From contig NZ_JABFDF010000004.1 of NCBI RefSeq assembly GCF_013403985.1, positions 62,001-126,000 on the forward strand: a stretch of 64,000 nt of DNA. The letters run 5' to 3'. Of the stretch, positions 27,985 to 37,275 are shown one piece after another. Origin of the DNA: Winogradskyella ludwigii (lineage in GTDB: Bacteria > Bacteroidota > Bacteroidia > Flavobacteriales > Flavobacteriaceae). Position 1 is the first letter of the stretch; every line of letters begins with the position of its first letter. The notes under the pieces were generated by a model. The model had not been told where the DNA came from and made no database searches. It saw only the letters and a program-made list of their open reading frames with translations. The translations under genes and the position numbers were made by a program.

Positions 27985-28971
27985 ATGAAAAAATTCTTAA
28001 AACAGTTTGCCTTAGGTCTATTAGCTTTTATTATAGTAAATGCTATAATCGCTGGTATCTATGAATATCCTACGTATAAATCTGTACAGAATAAAACAAA
28101 TAGAAATTATCTTAAATGGGAAGCTATTCATAAAAACAAAAATTCTTTAGACCTTATAATTATTGGTACTAGTAGATGTTATGCTGCTTTTAATCCAAAA
28201 ATTATAGATTCTGTATTACATACAAACTCTTATAATATGGCTACCTCTGCACAAGATATTGCAGAGACGTATTATTCTTTACAAGAAATTTTTGATTACC
28301 AATCCCCTAAATATGTCGTTATAGATATGTTTTTTGAAGCTTCAGATACGTCTTACGATTACTTTCAAACATTTTCTAATTCATCATTCTTTAATTCTAC
28401 TGAAAGAAAATTGAATTTAGTATATGATGGTTACGGAACTACTGGGATTTTAAACTATAGCATTCCTGTTTTTAAGTTCAATAATTATATAAAGCAAGAT
28501 TTGGCTAGTCTATTTTCTAACAACAAATTAGTTAGAAATGAAGATACTTGGATCAAAGGTTATTTGTACGATACGCAAATAGTAAGTGATGATGATATTT
28601 CTAATTTTCAACCTATTGAAAATTTTGAAACCTCTACGTTTAGCAAAGACCGATTTAATAACTATTTCAACAAAATAAAAGACCTCGTAAAGTCTCATAA
28701 TGCAGAATTAATATGTGTTAGAACAGCGTATCCACCAACAAGGATTGAATTAACAGAAACTGATGATGAAGCAACCTATTTTACATCTTATTTAACAGAA
28801 GAAAAAGTGCCGTTTTTTGATCTTAACAGCTTTAAAAGTGATCAATACATTTACAAAGATCAAGATTTTGCAGATTACCACCATGCTAACTATAAAGGTG
28901 CTAAAAAAGCAAGTTTACAGCTTACAGATATCTTTAAACAAATTAACAAGAAACAACCACTAAAGCAATAG
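27985..28971 (+). CDS. Periplasmic SGNH-like partner of the first MBOAT
   Basis: The 328-residue protein has one N-terminal membrane anchor (about residues 8-28) and a periplasmic domain. The N-terminal block LDLIIIGTSRCYAAFNP resembles the GxSR block of DltD/AlgJ-type SGNH proteins, with Ser in GTSR as a possible nucleophile. The C-terminal ADYHHANYKGAKKASLQL fits the Asp/His block with its conserved His. It probably accepts the acyl group from the MBOAT and places it on the polymer. It is unlike the second partner at 30409 apart from these blocks, so the two cassettes may modify different sites. Confidence 0.65.
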   Translation: MKKFLKQFALGLLAFIIVNAIIAGIYEYPTYKSVQNKTNRNYLKWEAIHKNKNSLDLIIIGTSRCYAAFNPKIIDSVLHTNSYNMATSAQDIAETYYSLQEIFDYQSPKYVVIDMFFEASDTSYDYFQTFSNSSFFNSTERKLNLVYDGYGTTGILNYSIPVFKFNNYIKQDLASLFSNNKLVRNEDTWIKGYLYDTQIVSDDDISNFQPIENFETSTFSKDRFNNYFNKIKDLVKSHNAELICVRTAYPPTRIELTETDDEATYFTSYLTEEKVPFFDLNSFKSDQYIYKDQDFADYHHANYKGAKKASLQLTDIFKQINKKQPLKQ

Positions 28972-28972
28972 T

Positions 28973-30406
28973 ATGCTATTTAATTCCTTAGAATTTTTTA
29001 TATTTCTTCCAATAGTTTTCGGGCTCTATTGGCTTATTGGTGGTAAAAACATTAAGACTCAAAACCTGCTAATAGCAATTGCAAGTTATGTGTTTTATGG
29101 TTGGTGGGATTGGAGATTTCTTGCGTTAATACTATTTAGCTCTTTAGTAGATTATTCAATAGGTATTGCATTAGGAAAAAACGAAAAACCAAAAAACAGA
29201 AAGATTTTATTATGGATAAGCATTTGTGTAAATCTTGGTTTTTTAGGTTTCTTTAAATATTACAACTTCTTTGTAAATAGTTTAATAGACTCATTTTCAT
29301 TTTTTGGCTCACAATTAAGCATCAATACCTTAAATATTGTACTTCCAGTAGGTATTAGTTTCTACACGTTTCAAACCTTAAGTTATACTATTGATGTTTA
29401 TAATAAAAAGCTAGAACCGACTAAAGATTTTGTAGGTTTTATGGCATTTGTAAGCTTTTTTCCTCAATTAGTAGCTGGCCCAATAGAAAGAGCAACCAAT
29501 TTATTACCACAATTTTCTATTGAACGAAAGTTCGATTATAGAAATGCCGTTGATGGTTTACGACAAGTACTTTGGGGATTATTCAAAAAAATTGTTATTG
29601 CAGATAATTGTGCTAAATATGCCAACATTATATTTAATAATCACACGGAATATAATGGGAGCACTCTCCTACTCGGTGCGTTCTTCTTTGCTTTTCAGAT
29701 TTATGGAGATTTTTCTGGGTACTCGGATATTGCTATTGGTATCTCAAGATTATTTGGTTTTAATTTAAAAAGAAACTTTGCATTCCCCTATTTCTCTAGA
29801 GATATAGCAGAATTTTGGAGACGTTGGCACATTTCGCTTTCTACATGGTTTAGAGATTACCTTTATATTCCTTTAGGAGGAAGCAGAGGTGGTCTTAAAA
29901 TGAAAATTAGAAACACCTTTATTATTTTTATCGTCAGCGGATTTTGGCATGGAGCCAATTGGACCTTTGTAATTTGGGGAGCGTTAAACGCACTCTACTT
30001 TTTACCTTTATTATTAGCCAAAAAGAATAGAGTAAACACTGATTTAGTAGCAGAAGGAAAATATTTTCCAAGTCTAAAAGAATTTGGACAAATAGCATTT
30101 ACATTCTTTATTACATTAATTGCTTGGGTGTTTTTTAGAGCAGATTCTGTAGCTCACGCGTTGTCTTATCTACAACACATGTTTACACCATCTATGTTCT
30201 CTAAGATTGAAGTATTACCGATTACCATATTATCGTTAGTGCTGTTTTTTATTATTACAGAATGGCTGGGACGAAGTGGCGAATATGCCATTGAAAAAGT
30301 AGACTTTATGAAAAAACCAGTACGTTGGGCTTTTTATATATTACTCATTGTATTGATGTTTAGTTTTACAGGTGAAGAACAACAATTTATATATTTTCAG
30401 TTTTAA
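28973..30406 (+). CDS. MBOAT family O-acyltransferase (second copy)
   Basis: This is a paralog of the protein at 26543, also 477 residues, with the same AGPIERATNLLPQF, FWRRWHISLSTWFRDYLYIP and SGFWHGANWTFVIWG motifs and probable catalytic His326. The proteins align along their whole length and differ mostly conservatively, which points to a cassette duplication. The DNA has diverged at many third positions, so the event is not recent. It starts 1 bp after the stop of the preceding gene and is followed 2 bp later by its own SGNH-like partner. Confidence 0.93.
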   Translation: MLFNSLEFFIFLPIVFGLYWLIGGKNIKTQNLLIAIASYVFYGWWDWRFLALILFSSLVDYSIGIALGKNEKPKNRKILLWISICVNLGFLGFFKYYNFFVNSLIDSFSFFGSQLSINTLNIVLPVGISFYTFQTLSYTIDVYNKKLEPTKDFVGFMAFVSFFPQLVAGPIERATNLLPQFSIERKFDYRNAVDGLRQVLWGLFKKIVIADNCAKYANIIFNNHTEYNGSTLLLGAFFFAFQIYGDFSGYSDIAIGISRLFGFNLKRNFAFPYFSRDIAEFWRRWHISLSTWFRDYLYIPLGGSRGGLKMKIRNTFIIFIVSGFWHGANWTFVIWGALNALYFLPLLLAKKNRVNTDLVAEGKYFPSLKEFGQIAFTFFITLIAWVFFRADSVAHALSYLQHMFTPSMFSKIEVLPITILSLVLFFIITEWLGRSGEYAIEKVDFMKKPVRWAFYILLIVLMFSFTGEEQQFIYFQF

Positions 30407-30408
30407 TT

Positions 30409-31323
30409 ATGAAAAAACTATTAATAAATATAATCGTGTTTTTACTAATAACAATAGTTGTTGGAGAAGTCGTTGTGAGGTTAACACATGCGACATCAGA
30501 CATACCTCAAAGAACTATTGATGATCATGGTATTCAAAAATATTTTCCAAACCAAGATGGTTACTGGAAAGGTGGCGATCATCAGTGGACTATAAATAAA
30601 TTGGGATGGCCTGGCGAATTACCAAAAAGCTACGACAACCTTATTATGATTATTGGAGATTCTTTTATAGAAAACTTCATGAATCCCAATGAGTGTCATC
30701 AATCTGCGTTTCTAAGTTCTAACATAAAAGACTACAACTTTATGGAAGTTGGCCGTTCTGGCATCTCGATGATTGAAGCTATGGAAATTAGTAAACAAAT
30801 GGACTCCTTAAAGCCCATAAATTCATTGATTTATGTTACTGACGACGATTTTTACGAAAGTATTACGCAAGTCAAATTAATGAAAGACATTACCCAATTA
30901 AATATAGAAACTAATACTATAGAATATGGTGAAATGAAAGCACCTGGCTTAAAAAAAATATTATATAACTGGAAACTATTATACTATCTCTATAATAGGT
31001 TTCCGTTAAATATAAATAATGAAGAAGCTGAACCTATATTAAATACGATTGAAATTTCTAATAAGCCTGAATACAAGACGGAAGTCTCAAAACTATTAGA
31101 TTTTGTAAAAGCTAATTACGCTGTTCAAAATAAAACTTTGGTTTTTCATCCCAATTCTAGTGACTATATTATAAAAATGTGTCAAAATATTGGGTTTAAT
31201 ACATTACTGCTAGATTCTAGTAATGATAGTACTTGGACGTTTGATTATGATGGTCACTGGACGTGTTATGGTCATAAAAGAGCTGCAAAACAAGTTGAAG
31301 GTTACCTTAGAAAAAATAATTAA
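30409..31323 (+). CDS. Membrane-anchored SGNH/GDSL-like protein, partner of the second MBOAT
   Basis: The 304-residue protein has an N-terminal anchor (about residues 3-20). An SGNH-like domain has LIMIIGDSFIENF with Ser85 as the probable nucleophile, and DYDGHWTCYGHKRAA near the C-terminus as the Asp/His block. It would act in the periplasm as an O-acyl transferase or esterase on the polysaccharide. It sits 2 bp after the second MBOAT and 2 bp before a glycosyltransferase. It has a clearer GDS motif than the partner of the first MBOAT. Confidence 0.72.
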   Translation: MKKLLINIIVFLLITIVVGEVVVRLTHATSDIPQRTIDDHGIQKYFPNQDGYWKGGDHQWTINKLGWPGELPKSYDNLIMIIGDSFIENFMNPNECHQSAFLSSNIKDYNFMEVGRSGISMIEAMEISKQMDSLKPINSLIYVTDDDFYESITQVKLMKDITQLNIETNTIEYGEMKAPGLKKILYNWKLLYYLYNRFPLNINNEEAEPILNTIEISNKPEYKTEVSKLLDFVKANYAVQNKTLVFHPNSSDYIIKMCQNIGFNTLLLDSSNDSTWTFDYDGHWTCYGHKRAAKQVEGYLRKNN

Positions 31324-31325
31324 CT

Positions 31326-32417
31326 ATGGCATCAAATAAAATTAATATCACATTCGCACTTCCCAACCTATTACCAGGTGGTGCAGAGCGCGTTATGTCA
31401 TATGTAGCAGAAAACATAGATTCTACAAGGTTTAATTCAACGTTACTCATTATAGGTTATTCTAAGGATGCTTCCTATGATATAAAAAATATCAATGTTG
31501 TTTATTTAGAAAAACCAAAAGTTTCAAAAAGCCTCGTTTCATTATTTAAATATATCAAAACATCTAAACCAGATATTCTTGTAAGTGCTATAGAACACCT
31601 TAACACAGTTACTGGTTTTATGTCTGTTTTATTTCCTAAAACGGCATTTATTGCCAGAGAGGTTAATGTTTTAAGCGTATTAGCCAACTACGAGAGAGAA
31701 GAAAAAAAGTCACCTTTAGCTTTTTTAGTCGATAAGCGATTCGCTTTTTTTGATAAAGTAATTTGTCAATCTCAAGATATGCTGGATGACTTTCATAAAA
31801 ATTTCAATATAAAAGCGGATAAACTCGTTGTTATTAATAATCCTATTACTTCTAATTTTCAAGTTAAAGAAAGACAAACTAGAAATAATCCTATTCGTTT
31901 TATCACAGTTGCAAGATTAGATCCACAGAAAGGGCATCATAGAATTATTGAAGCTCTATCACAAGTTAGTTTCGATTTTCATTATACTATAATTGGAAAA
32001 GGAGTTCTAGAAAAGGACATCTTCGATCAAATAGAGCGTTGTAATTTAAGCGATAAAATCACCTATATTCCCTTCACTAAAGAAGTTTCTAAATATTTAT
32101 CTGAAAGCGATTTATACCTTCAAGGTTCCTATACAGAAGGATTTCCAAATGCTATAATTGAAAGTTGTATGGTTGGTACACCTGTACTTGCCATTGATGC
32201 ACCAGGAGGAATAAATGAAATTATATACACAGATGTAAATGGTAAAATAGTTACCGATGTAAAAGAGTTTGTAGCAGAGCTAGAAAAAATTAATTCTAAT
32301 TACACTTATAATCCTGTAGATGTTAGTACATCAGTAAGTAGTAGGTATAGCAGTGAAATTATTTTACCTAAATACGAAGACCTATTCATTAAAGTTCACC
32401 AAAAAAGATTGAAATAA
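31326..32417 (+). CDS. Glycosyltransferase family 4
   Basis: This is a 363-residue GT-B enzyme with the N-terminal block FALPNLLPGGAERVMSYVA. The donor domain has ITVARLDPQKGHHRIIEA and the E-x7-E motif in SYTEGFPNAIIESCMVG. The donor sugar is unknown. It lies in a tight run of plus-strand polysaccharide genes with gaps of only 1-2 bp and was probably translated from the same message as the MBOAT cassette. Confidence 0.9.
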   Translation: MASNKINITFALPNLLPGGAERVMSYVAENIDSTRFNSTLLIIGYSKDASYDIKNINVVYLEKPKVSKSLVSLFKYIKTSKPDILVSAIEHLNTVTGFMSVLFPKTAFIAREVNVLSVLANYEREEKKSPLAFLVDKRFAFFDKVICQSQDMLDDFHKNFNIKADKLVVINNPITSNFQVKERQTRNNPIRFITVARLDPQKGHHRIIEALSQVSFDFHYTIIGKGVLEKDIFDQIERCNLSDKITYIPFTKEVSKYLSESDLYLQGSYTEGFPNAIIESCMVGTPVLAIDAPGGINEIIYTDVNGKIVTDVKEFVAELEKINSNYTYNPVDVSTSVSSRYSSEIILPKYEDLFIKVHQKRLK

Positions 32418-32418
32418 G

Positions 32419-33564
32419 ATGAAATTAGGACTATTCATATACTCGTTATCAGGAGGTGGAGCAGAAAGACAAGCTTCATATATACTAGATTATTGCGTAA
32501 AAAATAATATTGATGTGCATTTAATTTTAATGAATACATTAATAAAATACGAATTACCAGAAGGCTTACCAATACATTATATTGAAAAGTCTGATGGTTT
32601 TGAGAATGGTATATTAAAAGCTTTGAAAATACCATATCTTGCTTATAAGTATTCAAAATTATTAAAGAAGCTAGAAATCACACATAGTGTAAGCCTTCTT
32701 ACTAGACCTAATTTTATAAATATTATTGCTAGTAAATTAACAAAGCATCCTTTTAAAATTATAACAAACGAACTAGCCTTCCCTACTCTACAATATAGCT
32801 ACAAGGGTTTTCAGTCTAACTTCAATAAAACCTTGATTAAATTATTATATAAAAAATCGGATATTGTTATTGGAAATTCCAAAGGAAATGCTGAAGATTT
32901 AATCGAAAATTTCAAAGTGCCTTCTAGCATCATGCGTGTTGTTCATAATCCTATCGATTTAGCTAAAATTGATAGTATAGAACCAATAGATTCATTTTTT
33001 GATGATGAAAAATTTAATATAATCACACTTGGTAGATTAGATATTGGTAAAAACCATATTATGCTCATAGAAGCCATTCATCAATTACAGAATCCCTTAG
33101 TAAGATTATATATTTTTGGTGTCGGTGATATGCAAGATCAATTAGAACAACTCATTGAAAAACTTAATATTAGTGATCAGGTGTTTTTAATGGGATTTGA
33201 TCCAAACCCTTACAAATATTTAAAAGCTGCAAATTTATTTATTTTTGGTTCTAATCATGAAGGGTTTCCAAATGTGGTGTTAGAAGCCATGGCGTGCGGC
33301 TTACCAATTTTAACTACTAATTGTCAGTCTGGTCCGAGTGAAATTATGGAGTTATCCTCACCAAAAGAAGATATAATGATAACCGATTACGGAATTTTAG
33401 TTCCAATAAAAAATACCGACCTTATGACAAAAGGTATTGGTTATTTTGTAAATAATAACACTTTTATTGAAGCATGTAAAACAAATGGTCAAAGACGAAT
33501 AAAAGACTTTGAAAAAAATAATATCTTAAAAGAATATTTAGATATTATAAAAACTACAGCCTAA
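32419..33564 (+). CDS. Glycosyltransferase family 4
   Basis: The 381-residue GT-B glycosyltransferase has YSLSGGGAERQASYIL at the N-terminus, then ITLGRLDIGKNHIMLIEA and SNHEGFPNVVLEAMACG with the E-x7-E pair. Its first residues MKLGLFIYSLSGGG resemble GT4 enzymes that add N-acetylgalactosamine, but the donor cannot be assigned safely. It follows the preceding GT4 after 1 bp. The two are not close paralogs beyond family motifs. Confidence 0.9.
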   Translation: MKLGLFIYSLSGGGAERQASYILDYCVKNNIDVHLILMNTLIKYELPEGLPIHYIEKSDGFENGILKALKIPYLAYKYSKLLKKLEITHSVSLLTRPNFINIIASKLTKHPFKIITNELAFPTLQYSYKGFQSNFNKTLIKLLYKKSDIVIGNSKGNAEDLIENFKVPSSIMRVVHNPIDLAKIDSIEPIDSFFDDEKFNIITLGRLDIGKNHIMLIEAIHQLQNPLVRLYIFGVGDMQDQLEQLIEKLNISDQVFLMGFDPNPYKYLKAANLFIFGSNHEGFPNVVLEAMACGLPILTTNCQSGPSEIMELSSPKEDIMITDYGILVPIKNTDLMTKGIGYFVNNNTFIEACKTNGQRRIKDFEKNNILKEYLDIIKTTA

Positions 33565-33590
33565 ATCTTTTATCCAAAACGAATTAAATT

Positions 33591-35495
33591 ATGTGTGGAA
33601 TAAACGGTATCATAACCAAAACCAATAGAAATAAAGACGATATAACAGCTGTCCTTAATACAATGAATAATCTCATTATTCATAGAGGACCAGATCAGGA
33701 CGGTTTATTTTCTGAAGAAACTGACCAATTTACGGTTGGTATGGGAATGAGAAGATTATCTATTATTGATTTATCTTCAGGTAAGCAACCTATATTTTCG
33801 GACGATAAACAAATCGTTATTGTTTTTAATGGCGAAATCTATAATTATAAAGTCCTAAAATCAAAATTAGAAGCAGAAGGTGTTACTTTTAAAACTTCTA
33901 GTGATACCGAAGTTATCTTAAAAGCCTATGAGAAATATGGTACAGAATCCTTTCAGTGGCTAGATGGTATGTACGGATTTAGTATCTACGACAAAAAAAT
34001 TAACAAGCTATTTATTGCTCGTGATTTCTTTGGAGAAAAACCACTTTACTATACACATACTGATACAGAATTTATTTGGGCTTCAGAATTAAAATCCATT
34101 ATAAACACCATCGATTTTACTCCTAACATTTCAAAAAAAGGGTTAAATCTTTATTTTAGACTCACATATATTCCTGCACCACATACTATTTACGACAACA
34201 TTTTTAAGTTACAAGCCAATCATTATATTGCATATGATTTAGCTTCACACAGTACTACAATTCATAAAATAAATACCGAACCAAAACCAAAGGCAATCAA
34301 CATTTCTTTTGATGATGCCAAGTCAAAAACAAAGGATCTCGTTTATAAAAGTGTAGATAGCAGATCTATTGCAGATGTTGGTTTAGGAACTTTTTTATCT
34401 GGAGGTGTTGATTCTTCTATAATTTCGTTGTGTTTAGCGCAAACCACAGACAAAAAAATAGATACATTTTCTATTGGGTTTAAAAAAGCATCTTACGACG
34501 AGACTGATAAATCTAGAGTCGTTGCAAAAATGCTAAACAGCAATCATCATGAGTTTATTATTGATGAAAACGATCTTAAAAATAACATACATGAAATTTT
34601 AGTCAATTTCGATGAACCTTTCTCAGATACAGCAGCCTTACCTACTCACCTATTATCCGAGAAAACTAGAGAGCATGTAACCGTTGCTTTAACGGGAGAT
34701 GGTGGAGATGAAGTATTTGGTGGTTACAACAAGTATTACATTGGTAAAATGAATAAAAAATACACAAGTGTTGTTCCTAAAGGGCTTCATAAAAGTATTT
34801 CAAAATTGAGTAATAAGTATCTAATTAATAAAGATGATACGCGTGGTAAAAAATTTCAAATTAATAAACTCTTAAATTCTATAGACTACAACGGTGAGTT
34901 TTATTGGAATATAATTTCTTTAGCGAATACAAGTCATCAATTAGCTGAAATTATGTCTCCAGATTATTTCGATGCTGATATTTTCCAAGAATACAAAGCT
35001 GTTTTAGGAAAACAAAAAATAGAAACGCTCACAGATTTTAGACTTGTAGATAAAGTGTTAAGTTTAGAAGGAGGTATGTTAGCAAAAGTAGATAGGACGA
35101 GCATGATGACCTCGTTAGAATGTAGAGCTCCTTTCTTAAACAGAGAGTTATGGGAATTTACCAATACCTTACCCGAGAATTATTTAATGAAAGGCTGGAA
35201 CAAAAAGTATATCTTAAAAGAAGCTTTTAGAGATCAGTTTCCTGCAGAGTTTTTAGAAAAAGGAAAAAGCGGTTTTGGAAGCCCAACTGGAGATTGGTTA
35301 AGACAAAGCCTAGGAAAAGAATTAGAAAGTTATATTGAACCTCAATTACTTAAATCTCAAGGCATATTTAACACTGAAGTTATTACCAAATTAGTAAAAG
35401 ACCATTTAGATAGTAAAAAAGATAGCACGTTTAGAGTGTGGTCTTATTACTGTTTCCAAAAATGGTATAAATATAATTTCCTGAAACAAAACTAA
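33591..35495 (+). CDS. asnB: AsnB-type glutamine-dependent amidotransferase (second copy)
   Basis: The 634-residue protein has Cys2 (MCGINGI), RGPDQDG and FNGEIYNY in the glutaminase domain, and LSGGVDSSIISL and ALTGDGGDEVFGGY in the synthetase domain. Both half-sites look intact. It differs clearly from the AsnB at 14595 in length and sequence. Its place inside a run of four GT4 genes and before the initiating transferase argues for a role in polysaccharide synthesis, such as amidation of a uronic acid, rather than free asparagine synthesis. This is inference from context. Confidence 0.92.
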   Translation: MCGINGIITKTNRNKDDITAVLNTMNNLIIHRGPDQDGLFSEETDQFTVGMGMRRLSIIDLSSGKQPIFSDDKQIVIVFNGEIYNYKVLKSKLEAEGVTFKTSSDTEVILKAYEKYGTESFQWLDGMYGFSIYDKKINKLFIARDFFGEKPLYYTHTDTEFIWASELKSIINTIDFTPNISKKGLNLYFRLTYIPAPHTIYDNIFKLQANHYIAYDLASHSTTIHKINTEPKPKAINISFDDAKSKTKDLVYKSVDSRSIADVGLGTFLSGGVDSSIISLCLAQTTDKKIDTFSIGFKKASYDETDKSRVVAKMLNSNHHEFIIDENDLKNNIHEILVNFDEPFSDTAALPTHLLSEKTREHVTVALTGDGGDEVFGGYNKYYIGKMNKKYTSVVPKGLHKSISKLSNKYLINKDDTRGKKFQINKLLNSIDYNGEFYWNIISLANTSHQLAEIMSPDYFDADIFQEYKAVLGKQKIETLTDFRLVDKVLSLEGGMLAKVDRTSMMTSLECRAPFLNRELWEFTNTLPENYLMKGWNKKYILKEAFRDQFPAEFLEKGKSGFGSPTGDWLRQSLGKELESYIEPQLLKSQGIFNTEVITKLVKDHLDSKKDSTFRVWSYYCFQKWYKYNFLKQN

Positions 35496-35500
35496 AAAAG

Positions 35501-36637
35501 ATGGATAAAAAAAGAATATTACTTATTGCATCTTTTGCTGGCTCTTTAATACGTTTTAGAGGTGATTTTATTAAAAGTTTAATCGCTAACAACTTTGAAG
35601 TCTTTACTGCAGCACCAGAATATACAGAAAGTGATACTGAAATAATTAAAGCTATGGGAGCGATTCCTATTGAGTTTAATTTGCAACGCACAGGACTAAA
35701 TCCTTTAAATGATTTAAAATCTATTAAAGAATTAAAGTCTATAATGAAAGACAACAAGATTGATTTAGTATTTCCATACACTGTAAAACCAGTGATTTAC
35801 GGATCTATGGCTGCTAACAGTTGTAAAATACCAGTTATTTCTCTAATTACAGGACTTGGTTATGCATTTACTGGTCTCTCTGCAAAAGCGCGAACGTTAC
35901 AACGTTTTAATGAAATATTGTATAAACTTTCCATTAGAAAGAATAAAATCATTGTATTTCAAAACAAAGATGATTATCAATTATTCTTAGACCGAAAAGT
36001 AATTTCTAAACAACAACGTGTAGATTTTGTAAGCGGATCTGGTGTTAATCTCAATCAATTTACATTTAAAGAGAAGCATGCTTCAGATAAAGTAAGCTTT
36101 CTATTAGTCGCTAGATTAATTGAAGAAAAAGGCATTGCACTTTACATGCAAGCCGCAAAATTATTAAAAGCGAAATATCCTAAAGCCGTCTTTAATTTAA
36201 TTGGTGCACCTGAAACTTCTCCTTCTGCTATTAGTGAAGATGAACTTAATGAAATGCACAAAGAAGGTATTATTGTTTTTCATGGAAAACAAAATAATAT
36301 AGAAGAACACTTGCACAAAAATGACATCTTCGTATTGCCAAGTTACTATAGAGAAGGTTTACCTAGAACAACGCTAGAAGCCTGTGCTTGCGGTAATCCA
36401 ATTATTACAACTGATTCTGTTGGTTGCAGAGAAGCTGTAAAAGTAGGTGAAAATGGCTTTTTAATTGAACCTCAAAATTTAGAAGCTTTAGTTAAACCTA
36501 TGGAATATTTTATTACACATCCTGATAAAATAAAAGACATGGGAACAAACAGTAGAAAATATGCAGAAGAACGTTTTGATGTTAATATTATAAATAATGA
36601 TTTAGTACAATTAATAAAAAGTGTTCTTAAAATTTAA
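35501..36637 (+). CDS. Glycosyltransferase family 4 (PglA/WbpX-like)
   Basis: The 378-residue GT-B enzyme resembles the GT4 proteins normally found next to a PglC/WcaJ-type transferase. The N-terminus reads ILLIASFAGSLIRFRGDFI, and the acceptor domain has the VFPYTVKPVIYG block. The donor domain has LLVARLIEEKGIALYMQA and SYYREGLPRTTLEACACG with the E-x7-E pair. PglA and WbpL-partner enzymes of this type add the second sugar. It ends 4 bp before the initiating sugar transferase, which supports that order of action. Confidence 0.9.
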   Translation: MDKKRILLIASFAGSLIRFRGDFIKSLIANNFEVFTAAPEYTESDTEIIKAMGAIPIEFNLQRTGLNPLNDLKSIKELKSIMKDNKIDLVFPYTVKPVIYGSMAANSCKIPVISLITGLGYAFTGLSAKARTLQRFNEILYKLSIRKNKIIVFQNKDDYQLFLDRKVISKQQRVDFVSGSGVNLNQFTFKEKHASDKVSFLLVARLIEEKGIALYMQAAKLLKAKYPKAVFNLIGAPETSPSAISEDELNEMHKEGIIVFHGKQNNIEEHLHKNDIFVLPSYYREGLPRTTLEACACGNPIITTDSVGCREAVKVGENGFLIEPQNLEALVKPMEYFITHPDKIKDMGTNSRKYAEERFDVNIINNDLVQLIKSVLKI

Positions 36638-36641
36638 CGAA

Positions 36642-37256
36642 ATGAAACTATACGGCAATTTTATAAAACGGATTTTTGATTTTTTAGTCGCATTTTTTGG
36701 ACTCTTAATTATTTCGCCACTATTTATAGTTCTAATCATCTGTCTATTTATACTCAATAATGGAAAACCGTTTTTCTACCAGGCTCGAACGGGTAAAAAT
36801 GGTAGAATTTTTACCATTATTAAGTTTAAAACGATGACAGACAAAACTGATAAAGATGGGGATTTATTACCTGCATCAGAGCGTGTGACTAAGATTGGCA
36901 ACTTTTGCAGAAAACTTTCTTTAGACGAGTTACCACAACTTATAAATATTCTAAAAGGCGATATGAGCTTAATTGGTCCGCGACCTTTATTACCAGAATA
37001 CCTAGAACGATATAATAAAAGACAATACAGAAGACACGACGTTATTCCAGGTATTACTGGTTGGGCTCAGGTAAACGGTAGAAATACCATTAGTTGGGAA
37101 CAAAAATTTGAATTTGATGTGTATTACGTAAAGAATCAATCTTTTGCTTTAGATCTTAAAATTTTTCTAAAAACAATAGACAAAGTAATTAATAGAAAGG
37201 ATATTAGCAGTTCAGAAACTCTAGACATGCCTGAATTTATTGGTACTAAAGAATAA
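36642..37256 (+). CDS. Initiating undecaprenyl-phosphate phosphoglycosyl transferase (PglC/WcaJ type)
   Basis: This enzyme transfers a sugar-1-phosphate to undecaprenyl phosphate to start repeat-unit assembly. The 204-residue monotopic form has a re-entrant N-terminal helix (RIFDFLVAFFGLLIISPLF) and the catalytic core FKTMTDKTDKDG. It also has SLDELPQLINILKGDMSLIG, PRPLLPEYL and PGITGWAQVNGRN. I chose ATG 36642, which gives the usual MKLYGNFIKRIFDF N-terminus; an in-frame GTG at 36621 overlaps the preceding gene. Its size matches PglC, which uses UDP-diNAc-bacillosamine, and the PglF- and PglE-like genes at 42093-45109 could supply such a donor. Confidence 0.93.
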   Translation: MKLYGNFIKRIFDFLVAFFGLLIISPLFIVLIICLFILNNGKPFFYQARTGKNGRIFTIIKFKTMTDKTDKDGDLLPASERVTKIGNFCRKLSLDELPQLINILKGDMSLIGPRPLLPEYLERYNKRQYRRHDVIPGITGWAQVNGRNTISWEQKFEFDVYYVKNQSFALDLKIFLKTIDKVINRKDISSSETLDMPEFIGTKE

Positions 37257-37275
37257 CTCTACTAATTTCAGACTA

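Noticed and set aside
35431..35781. 116-codon minus-strand frame over the AsnB/GT4 junction
   Set aside because: Antisense to two well-supported genes and without its own signals.
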